From: Phoronis ovalis
Lineage: Eukaryota > Phoronida > Phoronidae
Reading direction: 5' to 3'
DNA length: 12,619 nt
Assembly: GCA_028565635.1 (NCBI GenBank)
Contig: JAOXYB010043603.1
Coordinates: forward strand, 1 to 12,619
How positions within the stretch are numbered: the stretch's first letter is position 1; every line of letters starts with the position of its first letter. The translations under genes and the position numbers were made by a program. Under the pieces are notes generated by a model. The model had not been told where the DNA came from. It did not search any database and saw nothing but the letters and a program-made list of their open reading frames with translations. Of the stretch, positions 1-9,200 are shown one piece after another.

Positions 1-1159
1 TTCTAATGTAAAAAAACAATAATGTTAAACAAATATCCTACACATTGGATGGGCATTAGACATGACAAATGTCTTGTATATTTGATCAACACATTTAATC
101 CCAGTCTGAATTAAATCCATCTGTTGGTGTTAACGTGTAGGCTTAACCATAGTCAATTTTTGTTATAATATTCCTTCAATTTAACAAGAGCAAAATGATT
201 ATGTCATTATACTTTTGCCAACTGAGATGAGCCTTTCTCCGTGGGATCCATCTATTCTATTATGACGACTCATTCTGAATAGGTGTCAGCTGGGTGTTTG
301 CTTTTTGCTTAGCAGACTATAGATAAACTCTGGCAGGACAGAATGTGTATGATTGACCCCCTACACGCTTGGTCCACTGTTATACCATTCATTGGTGTCA
401 AGACTTTCATGACACTTTATGTAAAAATAAAGAGATTATTGTTCTGCTTTTTGAGATAATAAACAAAAACTGGCTATGGTTAAGCCCAGACGTTAGTTGA
501 GAAGGTACGGAACACTAACGGATGAATTTATTCCGACTAATTTAACCCCAACTGCACAACGCATGATCAGGTGACTTGTTTTAAAACAACCCATTTTCTG
601 CATTTTTCTTTACGAACATGCATGCCTTTCACTGATTTGAGTTGGGGAATGTAACCTTTATGCTACTATTTCTGTTCAATCACTGTTTGTAAGATATAAT
701 TTCGATTTTTTAATGCTTTTCATTACTGTAATATTAAGACTAACATTAACATCATTATATTGCATTACTGCTTGTGGAACATATTTTCAGACTTTGTTTA
801 CTTAATTTATGAATTCTTGGAAGAGTCCATCTTTAAGCGATAACTGCTCTGCAAGAGAAATTAAAGTGAAAATCTTTGAACTGCTTCATTCACAAACAAT
901 TGGAAATATTTGGCAACTATAAGCATAAAATTTCTCAACAGAATTAAATGTCATTGTGCTGCATCCCATATTTTCAAGATCAGTTTCTCCAACAAAATCA
1001 TTCCAGGCAAAATGTATTGTGTAAAAGGATTTATAAGTGTGGTGTTGAGTAATCAAATTATGTAGCAAGGTGAAAGTATAAAACTAGATGGCCAATCAGA
1101 TCATGGAGTATGAATTATGTGTATTGAAATAACTAACAAGCAATTAGAAGGATTTTGCT
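1..1159. other. Non-coding flank downstream of WDR46
   Basis: AT-rich DNA beyond the 3' end of the minus-strand WDR46 gene. Apart from the inverted-repeat element at 131-495, I see nothing I can name. Open frames here are at most about 60 codons, have no recognisable motifs, and show no chain of phase-compatible splice sites. An exon of a neighbouring gene too short or too divergent to recognise by eye cannot be excluded. Confidence 0.5.
131..495. mobile_element. MITE-like element with 34-bp terminal inverted repeats
   Basis: Bases 131-164 and the reverse complement of 462-495 agree at 30 of 34 positions without a gap. The core GGCTTAACCATAG is identical in both arms, as is the inner TTTTTGTT. 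Both arms end in TA (131-132 and 494-495), so a TA target duplication of the Tc1/mariner type is possible. The roughly 300 bases between the arms have no long open frame. Size, non-coding interior and inverted ends suggest a non-autonomous DNA transposon (MITE). The family is unknown, and a foldback structure of other origin remains possible. Confidence 0.5.
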
Positions 1160-1165
1160 TTTATT
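1160..1165 (-). terminator. Candidate polyadenylation signal for WDR46
   Basis: On the minus strand this reads AATAAA, about 340 bases past the WDR46 stop codon. I saw no closer AATAAA or ATTAAA. It would give a 3' UTR of roughly 360 bases. No transcript end is visible from sequence, so another signal could be used. Confidence 0.4.
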
Positions 1166-1408
1166 CATTTTCAATAAGCATCTATTTCTCACCAGCTGAT
1201 AACCTTGCTAAGGCCAATCTGCAACATTCTCAGCTGGGGGTACACTCTAAGTTGTTTACAATTCACAGAATGTCTAATTTTTTTCTAAAAGTATTTAGAA
1301 AGATGTACTTAACGTCACCTCAAGTAAGTGTAATAATATTTTGCATCTAGTGCACAGTATTTGTTTTATAAAATGAAGATCGATCAAACACAGCTACATG
1401 TACTATTC

Positions 1409-1441
1409 GTGTTGTACTGCATTCATGCACTGATACAACAC
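1409..1441. other. Inverted repeat (hairpin) in the WDR46 3' UTR
   Basis: GTGTTGTA at 1409-1416 is perfectly complementary to TACAACAC at 1434-1441. A second TGCA/TGCA pairing lies inside the loop. It falls in the predicted 3' UTR about 65 bases past the stop codon, so it could fold in the RNA. An 8-bp stem may be chance in AT-rich DNA. Confidence 0.35.
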
Positions 1442-1505
1442 ACAACAACAGAATTATTGAGTTAGGATTGCATTCTTTAAACATAACTTGCATATGCTAC
1501 CAATG

Positions 1506-4500
1506 TTAGCTACTTTTCACTTTAAATCTATCAAGTACACTTCCTGATTTTTTAGCAACTTTTTGTTCATTTTGACGCAGATTTATAGTTTCCCTTATGA
1601 ATTCTCTTTTCTGTTCATATTTTACACCTTGTTTTCTTTTTTCTATTTTGCCTGTTTTACTTCGTCCTTTCTTTTTGTATTTTGGTTCAAATTCCACTTT
1701 CTGAGGCTTCAAAAACTGTAATACAAAAAAAAACAAATGCACAACTGAAAACATTTAATTGTCAATGGCGAGTCAAGTGTGCCCAATTTATAAATAGTGT
1801 GCAGGAATTGTTAACAGCCAGAACAGTATGTATCAATGCACGACCTTGTTATCACATAGTACATTAATTTTCAAAACAATTGTGTCGTACAAATGCACAG
1901 TTTGTCAAAGCATGGGCCACTTTTGGGTGAAGCTATTGAACGTCACTCAAATCGAAGTATACGAAGAAGCCTTGGCAAATCTCTTAACAGTTGCCGTTTT
2001 TAATCACATATTGCCATTTTTCTCATTCTGCTCCTATAATTTTATTTTAACGGATGAGAAACGGATATAAGCATATTAGTTATGCTCACCATAAGTTTAT
2101 TTCTGTCCTCCATTTTTTCTTGCAGTGTTTTGATATCTATCTCTCCGAGTTTGCCTGTGTCTAGTGATATCATATCAGGCTGAATCTACAATTAACACAA
2201 ATTCTTGCATTTCGTTTTGCAAGGTTATTATCAGACAAAAAAGTTTTACCCTATCATACTCTACTAGTAAGTGAAAATGATTATTGCACAGTGGTTAATA
2301 TGGAATTTTCCAATAAGTTTACAAAATAATTTTTAAGTAACTGTCACTCACCCACGATTTTAGGGATCTCCAAAACAAGTGATCCAGTGGTTGTTTCACA
2401 AGCATTTACAGTAAGAATAATGTACGAATGCAGTAACCTGCCTATTGCTGATTTTATTGTATCAATGACATGTCCACTTACAGCAGTTGATTGATGGCTT
2501 GGAAATGAATGAACATACCTTTTCTAACAGCATTTTAACTTCAGCCTGTTTGCGTTGAGTTTTAGTTTGATATGGATTAGCTTCTAGAGCATCATAATTT
2601 GATTCTCCAGCACCTGAAATAAGACAGAATGAACTTTATTCTATTAAAAAGTTCCAGGAGCGCCGTCATTCAAAGTGGTCGTATATATGTGCCACCCCAT
2701 CAGCCTCTTTCAATATCCATTATTACATTAATTTTATTTAATGTCTATTTACCGTTGGTGTTTTTTTGTAAACAAGTATTTACCATTGCCAAAGGTATAT
2801 GTTTCATTAAATAATTATTAACCATGCAGTGTTTTCCATGGATGTCACATTTAAATGGATTTTGTTTACCAGTGTTTACCATGGGGTCCACATTTCTAGA
2901 ATTTTCACCATAAGATGTACAGTTGCTTTTACACAGGGCATGTTTTTGAAAATGGTGTTTACCATGGGGTATATTTTTGGAAAAGGAGTTTTTACCATGG
3001 GTTAAGGGGTTTTCTTTGGGTCTCAAAAGCCCACCAAGCAGTTTCATTAGTCCTCCCCAGTCCTCCCCAGATGAATCGTATAAAACCGAGTTATGACATC
3101 CAAATGAGGCTCAACTTCTATTTGCCACTAACAAGATTTGGTATCTTATTTAATTTAATAATAGTGTATAATGTAACTAATTATTTTTTTACCAAGGTCT
3201 CGCACGACATGGAATAAAATGCATTTTCTTAATAAGCTTGAAATACACTGCCACTTGTTATTGCTTTTTGTGAAATGCTTCATGTTAATGTCGCAATAAT
3301 TTCCAAATTTATATAAAGGCACAATGATTATGCAGATATTTAAGTTACCAGGGATAAGCAGGCTAGAAAATCCTTCACTGTTGCCAACACCAAGAATATC
3401 TTCATACGGACAGAATTGTAGACTTGAAATTGACCCATGGCATCTGTGGGACATGTATGCTGAAGACATTGCCCGAGTGCAACAATCCTTGTACACCTGT
3501 AAATATTTAAGGAAACTGCTATCGTAAAAGACATTAACAAAACTTTTTTAAGATAGAGTTAATGTAATTTATATTCAGTTCATGGTTTATGCATGCGAAC
3601 CTGCCAAAGTCAAAAGACTATACACAAGCCAGAGGTAGAATTACACTGAAGCAGTAAAACACAGAATATGAACTGTCATCTGTAAATGACTCCAGTCCAG
3701 TTAAGGCGATTTTTCATTAAGTAACATGTGCATTTATTTAAAACATGTGCATTAATTTATGTCTTGTTAAATTTTAAATTTAAAAAGAGTTTGTATTTAA
3801 AATAAAACAAGTTCTTGTTCTTGCTTGTATAACACTTTTACCTCAACAATGTTGCCTAAGCCAGCAGCTATCAGTCCTCTTTGACTGAAGCTCAACTGTC
3901 CAGCACCAGCACAAATCTTGTAACTTTGTAACTGCTTGTATGTTCTAAGATCCCAAATTTTTAATGTACGATCAACTCCTGATGTAGCCATATATCTGAA
4001 ATATTCAAAAGAAATCTTCACGTCAGTGTCTCCTCAAATTATTTCAGAACATAGTGTACTAATTGCAGCTACTGTAAATATCCTTTGCTGGCTAGAGAGC
4101 TTTCAAAATGAAGGTGGTACAAATACTTTTATAATTTTTTTTCCAAGCCTTCTACTTCCATTGAGCCTTGTTACAACAAGATAAACTGCAACCTGAATAG
4201 TACAACTGAAACAAATATTTATTAGTTTAAATGACTTTTCTTGAATTGCATTTTGGTCTAAAACCTAAACCATCCTGGCGTATTCATGTAAACACAATCA
4301 ACATACTTCCCAGTCTGGTCAACAGCTATTGAGCGAGTCCCTCCACCATGACATAACATTTTAACCAATGGTTCTTTCACATTTGGAGACCACAAGGTTA
4401 CTGTGCCTACAAATTATGTATATTTTAAGGGTTGCATTTGTATGTAGCATATGTTTTATATTTTAGAATACTATACTAACAAGGGGATTTACAAAGCGTA

Positions 4501-7500
4501 ACTACTTTCCCAATCCACATTTTTAGTCTTACCTAAACTCCTTTATGACATGATTCTGAACATGTACAAAGAATGTTACCTCCACAATGTCCAAGGTGAA
4601 TGATAGCATTCTTCGGATTCTGGCACATAACATCTAATCGTCCAAGCCTTGTTGGAAATCCTGCAACTTTCTGTCCAACAGACACATCAGTGTAACATAA
4701 ATAACCTTTGGCATTTGCAGACACTGAAAAAATTATGAAAACAAGAACTACAAGCAAATAAATATATTAACACATTCAGAAGACTTCTTGAGATAACTAC
4801 TGTATAACGTACATTATTCGTGTATTCATTATTCTCGATTTTCATGGTCAGATGTCATCTATTGTATGTGGAAAATAAGACAATACTAAATATCGCAGGC
4901 TAAAAATATATTGTACAATATTAATGAAGTGTAAAATACAATGTATGTTTACTATCTGAACTAAAGACGTTGTAAAATCACTGATTTAAATTTTTAAAAG
5001 CATACCTGCATAATCGAGACGGTTATTTACCTGAAGAACTCTCCTAATAGAAGACGAAATGTCACTGTCTTAATATCTTTATTTGGTTGTCTGTCAGAAT
5101 TATTATTATGGATATAACTGAAGTTGCCAAAACTGCAGACAAGGTACTAATTAGAAGTAAGAAGCAGACCTTTCTATATTAAAATCTGAGAATACTTACC
5201 TAGTAGAAAATGATATGGCAAATATTCCATCTTTAGCACACTGTCCAACATTTTCAAACAGTGTAACTCTATTCCTTGATTATCATAAACATATGTCCAT
5301 TGCTTCTGGGCAACAGCGAACATTGTTTCAATATGTAACCACCTACAAAGTAAGCGTTGGTTGTTGAGTTGGAATGAGAGACTCCGGAATACTGGCATAT
5401 CTATTAGATACCAATATTTCCCATTAACATTAAGTTTGTCGAGTGAGATATCATGCTTGCTTAAGTGCATCGCAATACATGATTGCAAACCTAATGATAT
5501 GCGCTGCCACAATTTTATTTAGTTTTTGGAAGCCTGTTGTTCTCATTAAGCAATCCACAAGTCTATGTGCCATTCTAAAGGATTTTTGAAGTTGGTAATA
5601 CAGTACAGTAGAGCAGTGATTAATAACTAACACATCACAAATTATGCAACCGCATCCCATAACACTACGTGAGATCATGAACATAACCCCTCATCACAAT
5701 GTTATTCATAGTCACTAGAGCGAAACTGCAAAAATGTGCAATAATTATAGCCAGCAGTGGGTTAGTATCTTGAAGATATTATCAATCAAGTTACTATTTA
5801 GGAAGGGCTCAAATATTGTTATCGTACATTCGTCTTTAAGAAAGTAAAAGAAAATGACAAGTGTCTCCCCGAGGAAGGAATTTTTCTGGATCTGCTCTCG
5901 AACAAGTCTCATTTGAGTCTCCAGCTTTTTCTCTATAGTAACTATGAATAACATTGTGAGGAGTGATAACAGCTTTTCCAATTGTTTACTAAATAATCTG
6001 GATTGAGCAAATGCCATACAAATTTTGTAAATTTATTAACTTGAACTATGATATATTCTTCTCACCTAACATCTTGAACAGTTTCCATAACATTAATTTC
6101 ACAATGTAATTTTTTCGTCTGCCAGTCAAAAGCTGCCACATGACCTTTGTGTCCTCCAATTAGCAAATGCCTGAAATACACAAAGATTTAGGAAAAACAC
6201 AAATTTCTAATTCAAAGTTTTTCACAGTGAGCACTTCAGACTGGACAACTATTCAGAGGGGTTTTCCATTGTAATAAACATGGTACTTTTCATCATCATC
6301 ATTGATAGCTACACTACACTGCCACATACCTGCCATTACGAGTGTAGTTAACTCTGTAAGGACCAAACTGTTTCAGTTCAAGTTCAAAATATTTTTGTGC
6401 ACTTGAGATATCAACATTTCGTGCTATCTCATGCTGTGTGATGTCCGTCGTACTCTCACCATCATCTGCCTCCATATAACTAGGATAAAAAATAAATGCA
6501 TTCTGAACATTTTTAATGTCCAAACAAATAGTGGCAAAGCAGCACTATTTAAAGTGGACAGTTATATAGTAAATCAAATTCACCAGCATTTGTTTATACC
6601 AATAGTCAAAAACAAATTTCTGAAAACAAGTCAGGTTCAAACATGTCAAAAGAATTATGTATTACCAGACTGAGTACTGATAATGGCATTCTCTTATAGA
6701 ATGTGACTAATTTTTTACTAAATTACATTTTGTTACTCTGTTATAGTATTACCCCATGTCTTCTGGAAGCAGTAGTTCTGATCTGGCTGCCTGTTTAATG
6801 GCCTTTTTTACTTTCTTCTCTCTCTGGACTAAGTGATGTTGTTGGTATTTTGTTTTTATACCCTCCTAAAACAAGTCATAATATAGCGATCTTATTTAGC
6901 TCAATATTTGAAATAAAAGCAACATTTATAAAAATGTTTTAGTACACAAAATATAAAAAATACCTGTGCATCATAATATAGCATAATAGTGAACCCATCT
7001 GAACTAGAAACAAAAAAAAACTTCTGATAAGATGGAATGTCAAATATTATGTGCACATAACTTTGCCACAAATACTGTATAATTATTCAGCTTCTATTGA
7101 GTATGTTTTCTTACCCCTGTCATTGCTGCACCACGCTTGTATTTTTGTATTTTCTCCTTTGGTATTGGAGCATCACCAGGAAATGGATCAACCTGGAACC
7201 ACAAGCAGATTTAACTATTTCCCACATTTGTCCTTCTTGATCTACCGTGTACTAACAGTTATTGATAACAGCAACTTCATGTTAATAACAGTTTGCATTG
7301 ATATAGATATTTTATGGTCTGGTCCTGGAAGTCTCAGTTACGTGCCCAGTATATAAAATTTACACCCATTTTTCGTACTAGATGAAAATATTGGACAAAC
7401 AGGTACAATGATTAAGACTTTTCCTACAAACCTTTCTAAGTTCTTTAACAAACTTCTGCTTTCTTGGCTTACTGTGACTATTGCTATAAACATCATCATC

Positions 7501-7737
7501 ATCATCATTTCCATGTATAATCAATCTTTCCCATCCAGAATCATTATATTTTTTTAATGTCACGTTTTTACTCAGTTCTGTGACAGTCTTATTTTTACGA
7601 TCCTCATTTTTGATTTTATATTTGGACTGGAATGTCTCTATGTCAGGGGTAAATTCTTCGACAGTCTCAGACTCTGCTAAAATGTCAAAATATCTTGTAG
7701 TTTTCTTCTTTGACTTTATTTGTGTTGCAGGCTCCAT
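1506..7737 (-). CDS. WDR46: WDR46 (BING4/Utp7), SSU processome WD40 protein, complete, 13 coding exons
   Basis: Nucleolar scaffold of the small-subunit processome, needed for early pre-18S rRNA processing. Exons in transcript order are 7432-7737, 7115-7192, 6753-6865, 6330-6479, 6066-6170, 5200-5342, 4580-4723, 4307-4406, 3842-3995, 3349-3496, 2519-2613, 2090-2185 and 1506-1715. All junctions are GT-AG with matching phase, and the total is 1842 bases (613 residues plus stop), close to the vertebrate length of about 610. Residues 1-165 are charged and disordered, with an acidic DDDDD run and the family motif [13 protein letters not shown] at 103-115. QFGPYR near 203 opens the beta-propeller, followed by [10 protein letters not shown], the TDVSVGQKV stretch, [12 protein letters not shown] and LKIWDLR (391-397). 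A BING4 C-terminal domain follows, with [11 protein letters not shown] (410-420) and [11 protein letters not shown] (459-469). The lysine-rich tail ends in the family's LDRF motif. In the family's usual VVxIW context a Tyr (433) replaces Trp. The start ATG lies directly after a TAG that is either an in-frame stop or a splice acceptor. Divergent from CDC7. Confidence 0.95.
1716..2089 (-). other. WDR46 intron 12
   Basis: Phase-0 intron between the exon ending KLM and the last exon. The donor is GTGAGC and the acceptor follows a long T-rich tract. I see no exon, structured RNA or recognised repeat inside. Confidence 0.85.
2186..2518 (-). other. WDR46 intron 11
   Basis: Phase-0 intron between LLEK and IQPDMISLD. 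The donor is GTATGT. Nothing else is recognisable in it. Confidence 0.85.
2748..3000. repeat. Degenerate TTTACCATGG repeat cluster
   Basis: The motif TTTACC, mostly followed by ATGG, recurs with small changes near 2748, 2779, 2818, 2865, 2875, 2903, 2958 and 2991. Several spacings are close to 30 bases (31, 28, 33, 55). The best copies are TTTACCATGGGGT at 2876 and 2958. It looks like a decayed minisatellite or a repeat-derived insertion inside the intron. Period and unit limits are only approximate by eye. Confidence 0.5.
3051..3070. repeat. Perfect tandem duplication of a 10-mer
   Basis: TCCTCCCCAG occurs twice head to tail without mismatch. It lies in WDR46 intron 10. Probably replication slippage, with no visible function. 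Confidence 0.85.
3497..3841 (-). other. WDR46 intron 9 with a 19-base tandem repeat
   Basis: Phase-0 intron with donor GTAAAA. Bases 3723-3741 and 3742-3760 are adjacent copies of a 19-mer beginning AACATGTGCATT and agree at 17 of 19 positions. The rest is plain AT-rich DNA. Confidence 0.8.
3996..4306 (-). other. WDR46 intron 8
   Basis: Phase-2 intron splitting the Lys codon before YMATSG. The donor is GTATGT and the acceptor is TATTTCAG. Nothing else is recognised. Confidence 0.85.
4724..5199 (-). other. WDR46 intron 6
   Basis: Phase-1 intron between HFLL and SANAKGY, splitting a Val codon. The donor is GTAAGT and the acceptor is TTTTTTCAG. AT-rich with no recognised content. Confidence 0.85.
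5343..6065 (-). other. WDR46 intron 5
   Basis: A 723-base phase-2 intron splitting the Arg codon of DVR|W. The donor is GTGAGA and the acceptor is CTTTGTAG. On the minus strand it holds open frames of 77 and 90 codons (5451-5684, 5745-6017). They match no family I know, and the protein joins cleanly without them, so I treat them as chance. I see no structured RNA. Confidence 0.8.
6236..6302 (-). ncRNA. Weak candidate C/D-box snoRNA in WDR46 intron 4
   Basis: On the minus strand a C-box match ATGATGA (any of three overlapping positions in 6290-6302) is followed about 50 bases on by CTGA (D box, 6236-6239). Another CTGA at 6253-6256 could be a D' box. The D box sits about 65 bases before the intron's acceptor, the spacing usual for intronic snoRNAs, and the host gene is a ribosome-biogenesis gene. 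However, the C box lies in an ATG trinucleotide run, the closing stem is only about 3 bp, and I recognise no rRNA target for the guide. Probably chance. Confidence 0.15.
7491..7508. repeat. CAT/ATG triplet run coding for the WDR46 Asp tract
   Basis: Six CAT units on the plus strand lie inside WDR46 coding exon 1. Read on the minus strand they supply five consecutive Asp codons near residues 78-82, in the disordered acidic N-terminal region. Such runs often vary in length between individuals. Confidence 0.85.
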
Positions 7738-7992
7738 CTACAAAATTGCAAGTATAAATATATTTTATTTGATTATTCAGAATGATCATAAAAATACCTT
7801 ATTTCGGCTTATTTGCTTATTTCATATTTGCTAAGCCCTAAGTTTTTCGAACAGCCAAACATTTTGATGCAATTTTCAGATTCAGTCTAGTTAAATTGTC
7901 ATGATAATAATATTCTAATGAACTATGTTTTGATGCAAAAACAAAAAACACACAGAAGTGTCGACTTCACAGCGTCTGGGTTAATATCATAC

Positions 7993-8100
7993 CTTTCAAA
8001 CATTTGTTGAATTCTCTTCACGAAGCAGTTTATACCATGTGGACATCACAACACCTCTCTACGCATGTGCAACAGGATGTGACGTTTGTAATGATAGGAT
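7993..8100 (-). other. Predicted non-coding first exon (5' UTR) of WDR46
   Basis: On the minus strand a good donor (TTTGAAAG|GTATGA) stands at 7993/7992, and the WDR46 start codon is preceded directly by an acceptor-like TTTTGTAG. Joining them gives GAAAGATGG, a better Kozak context (A at -3, G at +4) than the unspliced one. A TGA two codons upstream in frame confirms the ATG as the first usable in-frame start. The right edge is a guess at the transcription start. The leader would contain four short upstream ORFs (see findings). If this splice is not used, transcription would simply begin nearer the ATG. Confidence 0.4.
8073..8085 (+). promoter_or_regulatory. ETS/CRE-like composite element
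   Basis: CAGGATGTGACGT resembles the ETS-CREB composite (GGAAGTGACGT with fixed spacing) known from many animal housekeeping promoters. It has one change in the ETS half and a partial CRE. It lies 17 bases from the E2F-type palindrome, between the two divergent genes. The match is by eye and is suggestive only. Confidence 0.35.
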
Positions 8101-8102
8101 GC

Positions 8103-8114
8103 TTTCGCGCGAAA
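8103..8114. promoter_or_regulatory. Perfect E2F-type palindrome between WDR46 and CDC7
   Basis: TTTCGCGCGAAA is self-complementary, and each strand reads TTTCGCGC, an exact match to the E2F/DP consensus TTTSSCGC. It is a CpG-rich island in AT-rich surroundings. It sits about 370 bases upstream of the WDR46 start codon, just upstream of its predicted first exon, and 1.6 kb upstream of the CDC7 start codon. CDC7 is an S-phase gene, so E2F control would make sense. Binding is inferred, not shown. Confidence 0.6.
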
Positions 8115-8522
8115 TTTGCTGAGAAAATTGGAGGTAAATTTATCGAGATTATACTTTTAAAGAATTCTACTGTTTCCTTAGAGAAACATTCGTTGATTTA
8201 TAAATCTTAGAAGACGGTATCACGGAGAAGGGTTGAGTAAAATATTATTGTGATATGATGATAATTCACTGATTTTTTTCACATTATTTGATTTAATAGT
8301 AGATCTGCGTGATCTTTTGTACTTGTTCAGAGTTGTTGCCCGGGACTTGTCTGACTTGTCTCTGTGTATACAAGTACGCATTTAGTCAAAACTGATTCAG
8401 TGCTGCCTCAGATTCGTCTAGGGGCAAATTCTTCTTGAACTTTTATGATAAATTTGTTCCTTGTAAATACTTGAATGGTACCTAGTCATAGGATTGCCCT
8501 CGGCAGATTCACATTATCTAAT

Positions 8523-8540
8523 TCTAAATCTAAATCTAAT
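8523..8540. repeat. Short TCTAAA tandem repeat
   Basis: Three head-to-tail six-base units, the last imperfect, with a related TCTAAT just before. A simple-sequence run without visible function. Confidence 0.7.
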
Positions 8541-8715
8541 CACCGATTAAATATTGAGACAGGGAGGTGGTATTAACCGCACGAAATGCCGAGAAAAAAC
8601 TGTATTTGTTTACACTGAAGATGAATTTCATTTTTACATGTGGTTTATTTTCAAATATTCATAGGCAGATTTTGCTAGGCTATTTTTGCAATTTTTTAAA
8701 ACTATGCATACTGGG

Positions 8716-9200
8716 TTACCCCATGTTTGTTATGAAGGGTAAAAAAAAAAGCTCCTTTTTGGGAGTTAGGAGCTCAAAATTCCTACCCTTATTGAGACCT
8801 ATGAACTCAAAACTCATACCCTTTTTTGGCCTTTGGGACCTTAACAAGAAAAATTGACAACCAAAAAAAAAAAAAACCATTCCCAAAAAACGGTCGCCAA
8901 ATAAAATCGATAACCAGAAAACATCGTCAATACAAAATAGTACACTAAATTAAGAAAATTTGCAAAATAATGTTCAAAATTAAAACACAAAATCTTAGAA
9001 AAAAAATAACAAGACTTAATTATAATGTAAACAAGGTAGTAAAAACACCCTTTTATTATTTTTGGGACTAAATTTTCGTTTTTGTAAGATTTTAAAGCTA
9101 TTTTATACCCTTTCAGGGCGTACTGGGTGCCCGGTCTGAATACAGAAAAACATACCCTTTCGCCCGTTTTTTTGTAACGAACATACGTACCCAGCTATTC
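8716..9200. repeat. Repeat-derived low-complexity field with TACCCTT motifs
   Basis: TACCCTT(T) or a near copy recurs on the plus strand at about 8784, 8817, 9047, 9106 and 9153, with recurrent TTTGGGAC and several A runs (14 A at 8863-8876). A GC-richer block at 9115-9215 includes CCCGGG. Composition differs clearly from the flanks. It looks like remnants of one or more interspersed repeats, but I do not recognise the family, and no clean ends are visible. Confidence 0.4.
8768..8833. repeat. Two-copy tandem repeat of 33 bases
   Basis: Bases 8768-8790 and 8801-8823 agree at 19 of 23 positions, sharing CTCAAAA and TACCCTT, with a period of 33. The remaining ten bases of each unit are less alike. 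Related sequence just upstream (8750-8767) hints at a decayed third copy. Confidence 0.55.

Larger units (their letters stand above)
2614..3348 (-). other. WDR46 intron 10, longest intron of the gene, with repeats
   Basis: Phase-1 intron splitting the Gly codon of LLIPG|AGESN. It holds the degenerate TTTACCATGG cluster (2748-3000) and a perfect 10-base duplication (3051-3070). Open frames of about 100 codons exist on both strands but are by-products of the repeat field and match nothing known to me. Confidence 0.85.

Noticed and set aside
886-1068. Minus-strand open frame of 60 codons (FAWNDFVGETDLENMG...)
   Set aside because: It reads somewhat protein-like but matches no family I know, has no supported splice partners and is short enough to arise by chance.
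2745-3217. Overlapping ~100-codon frames on both strands in intron 10
   Set aside because: They arise from the TTTACCATGG repeat field, seen as recurring MVN and HGK in two frames, not from a gene.
5451-6017. Two minus-strand frames of 77 and 90 codons in WDR46 intron 5
   Set aside because: The flanking exons join in phase into conserved protein without them, and the sequences show no domain or transposon motif.
8004-8210. Plus-strand frame of 68 codons upstream of CDC7
   Set aside because: It spans the promoter candidate, is in a different frame from the one that would join CDC7, and has no homology I recognise.
8567-8857. Plus-strand frame of 96 codons
   Set aside because: Its second half is translated tandem and low-complexity repeat; no known domain.
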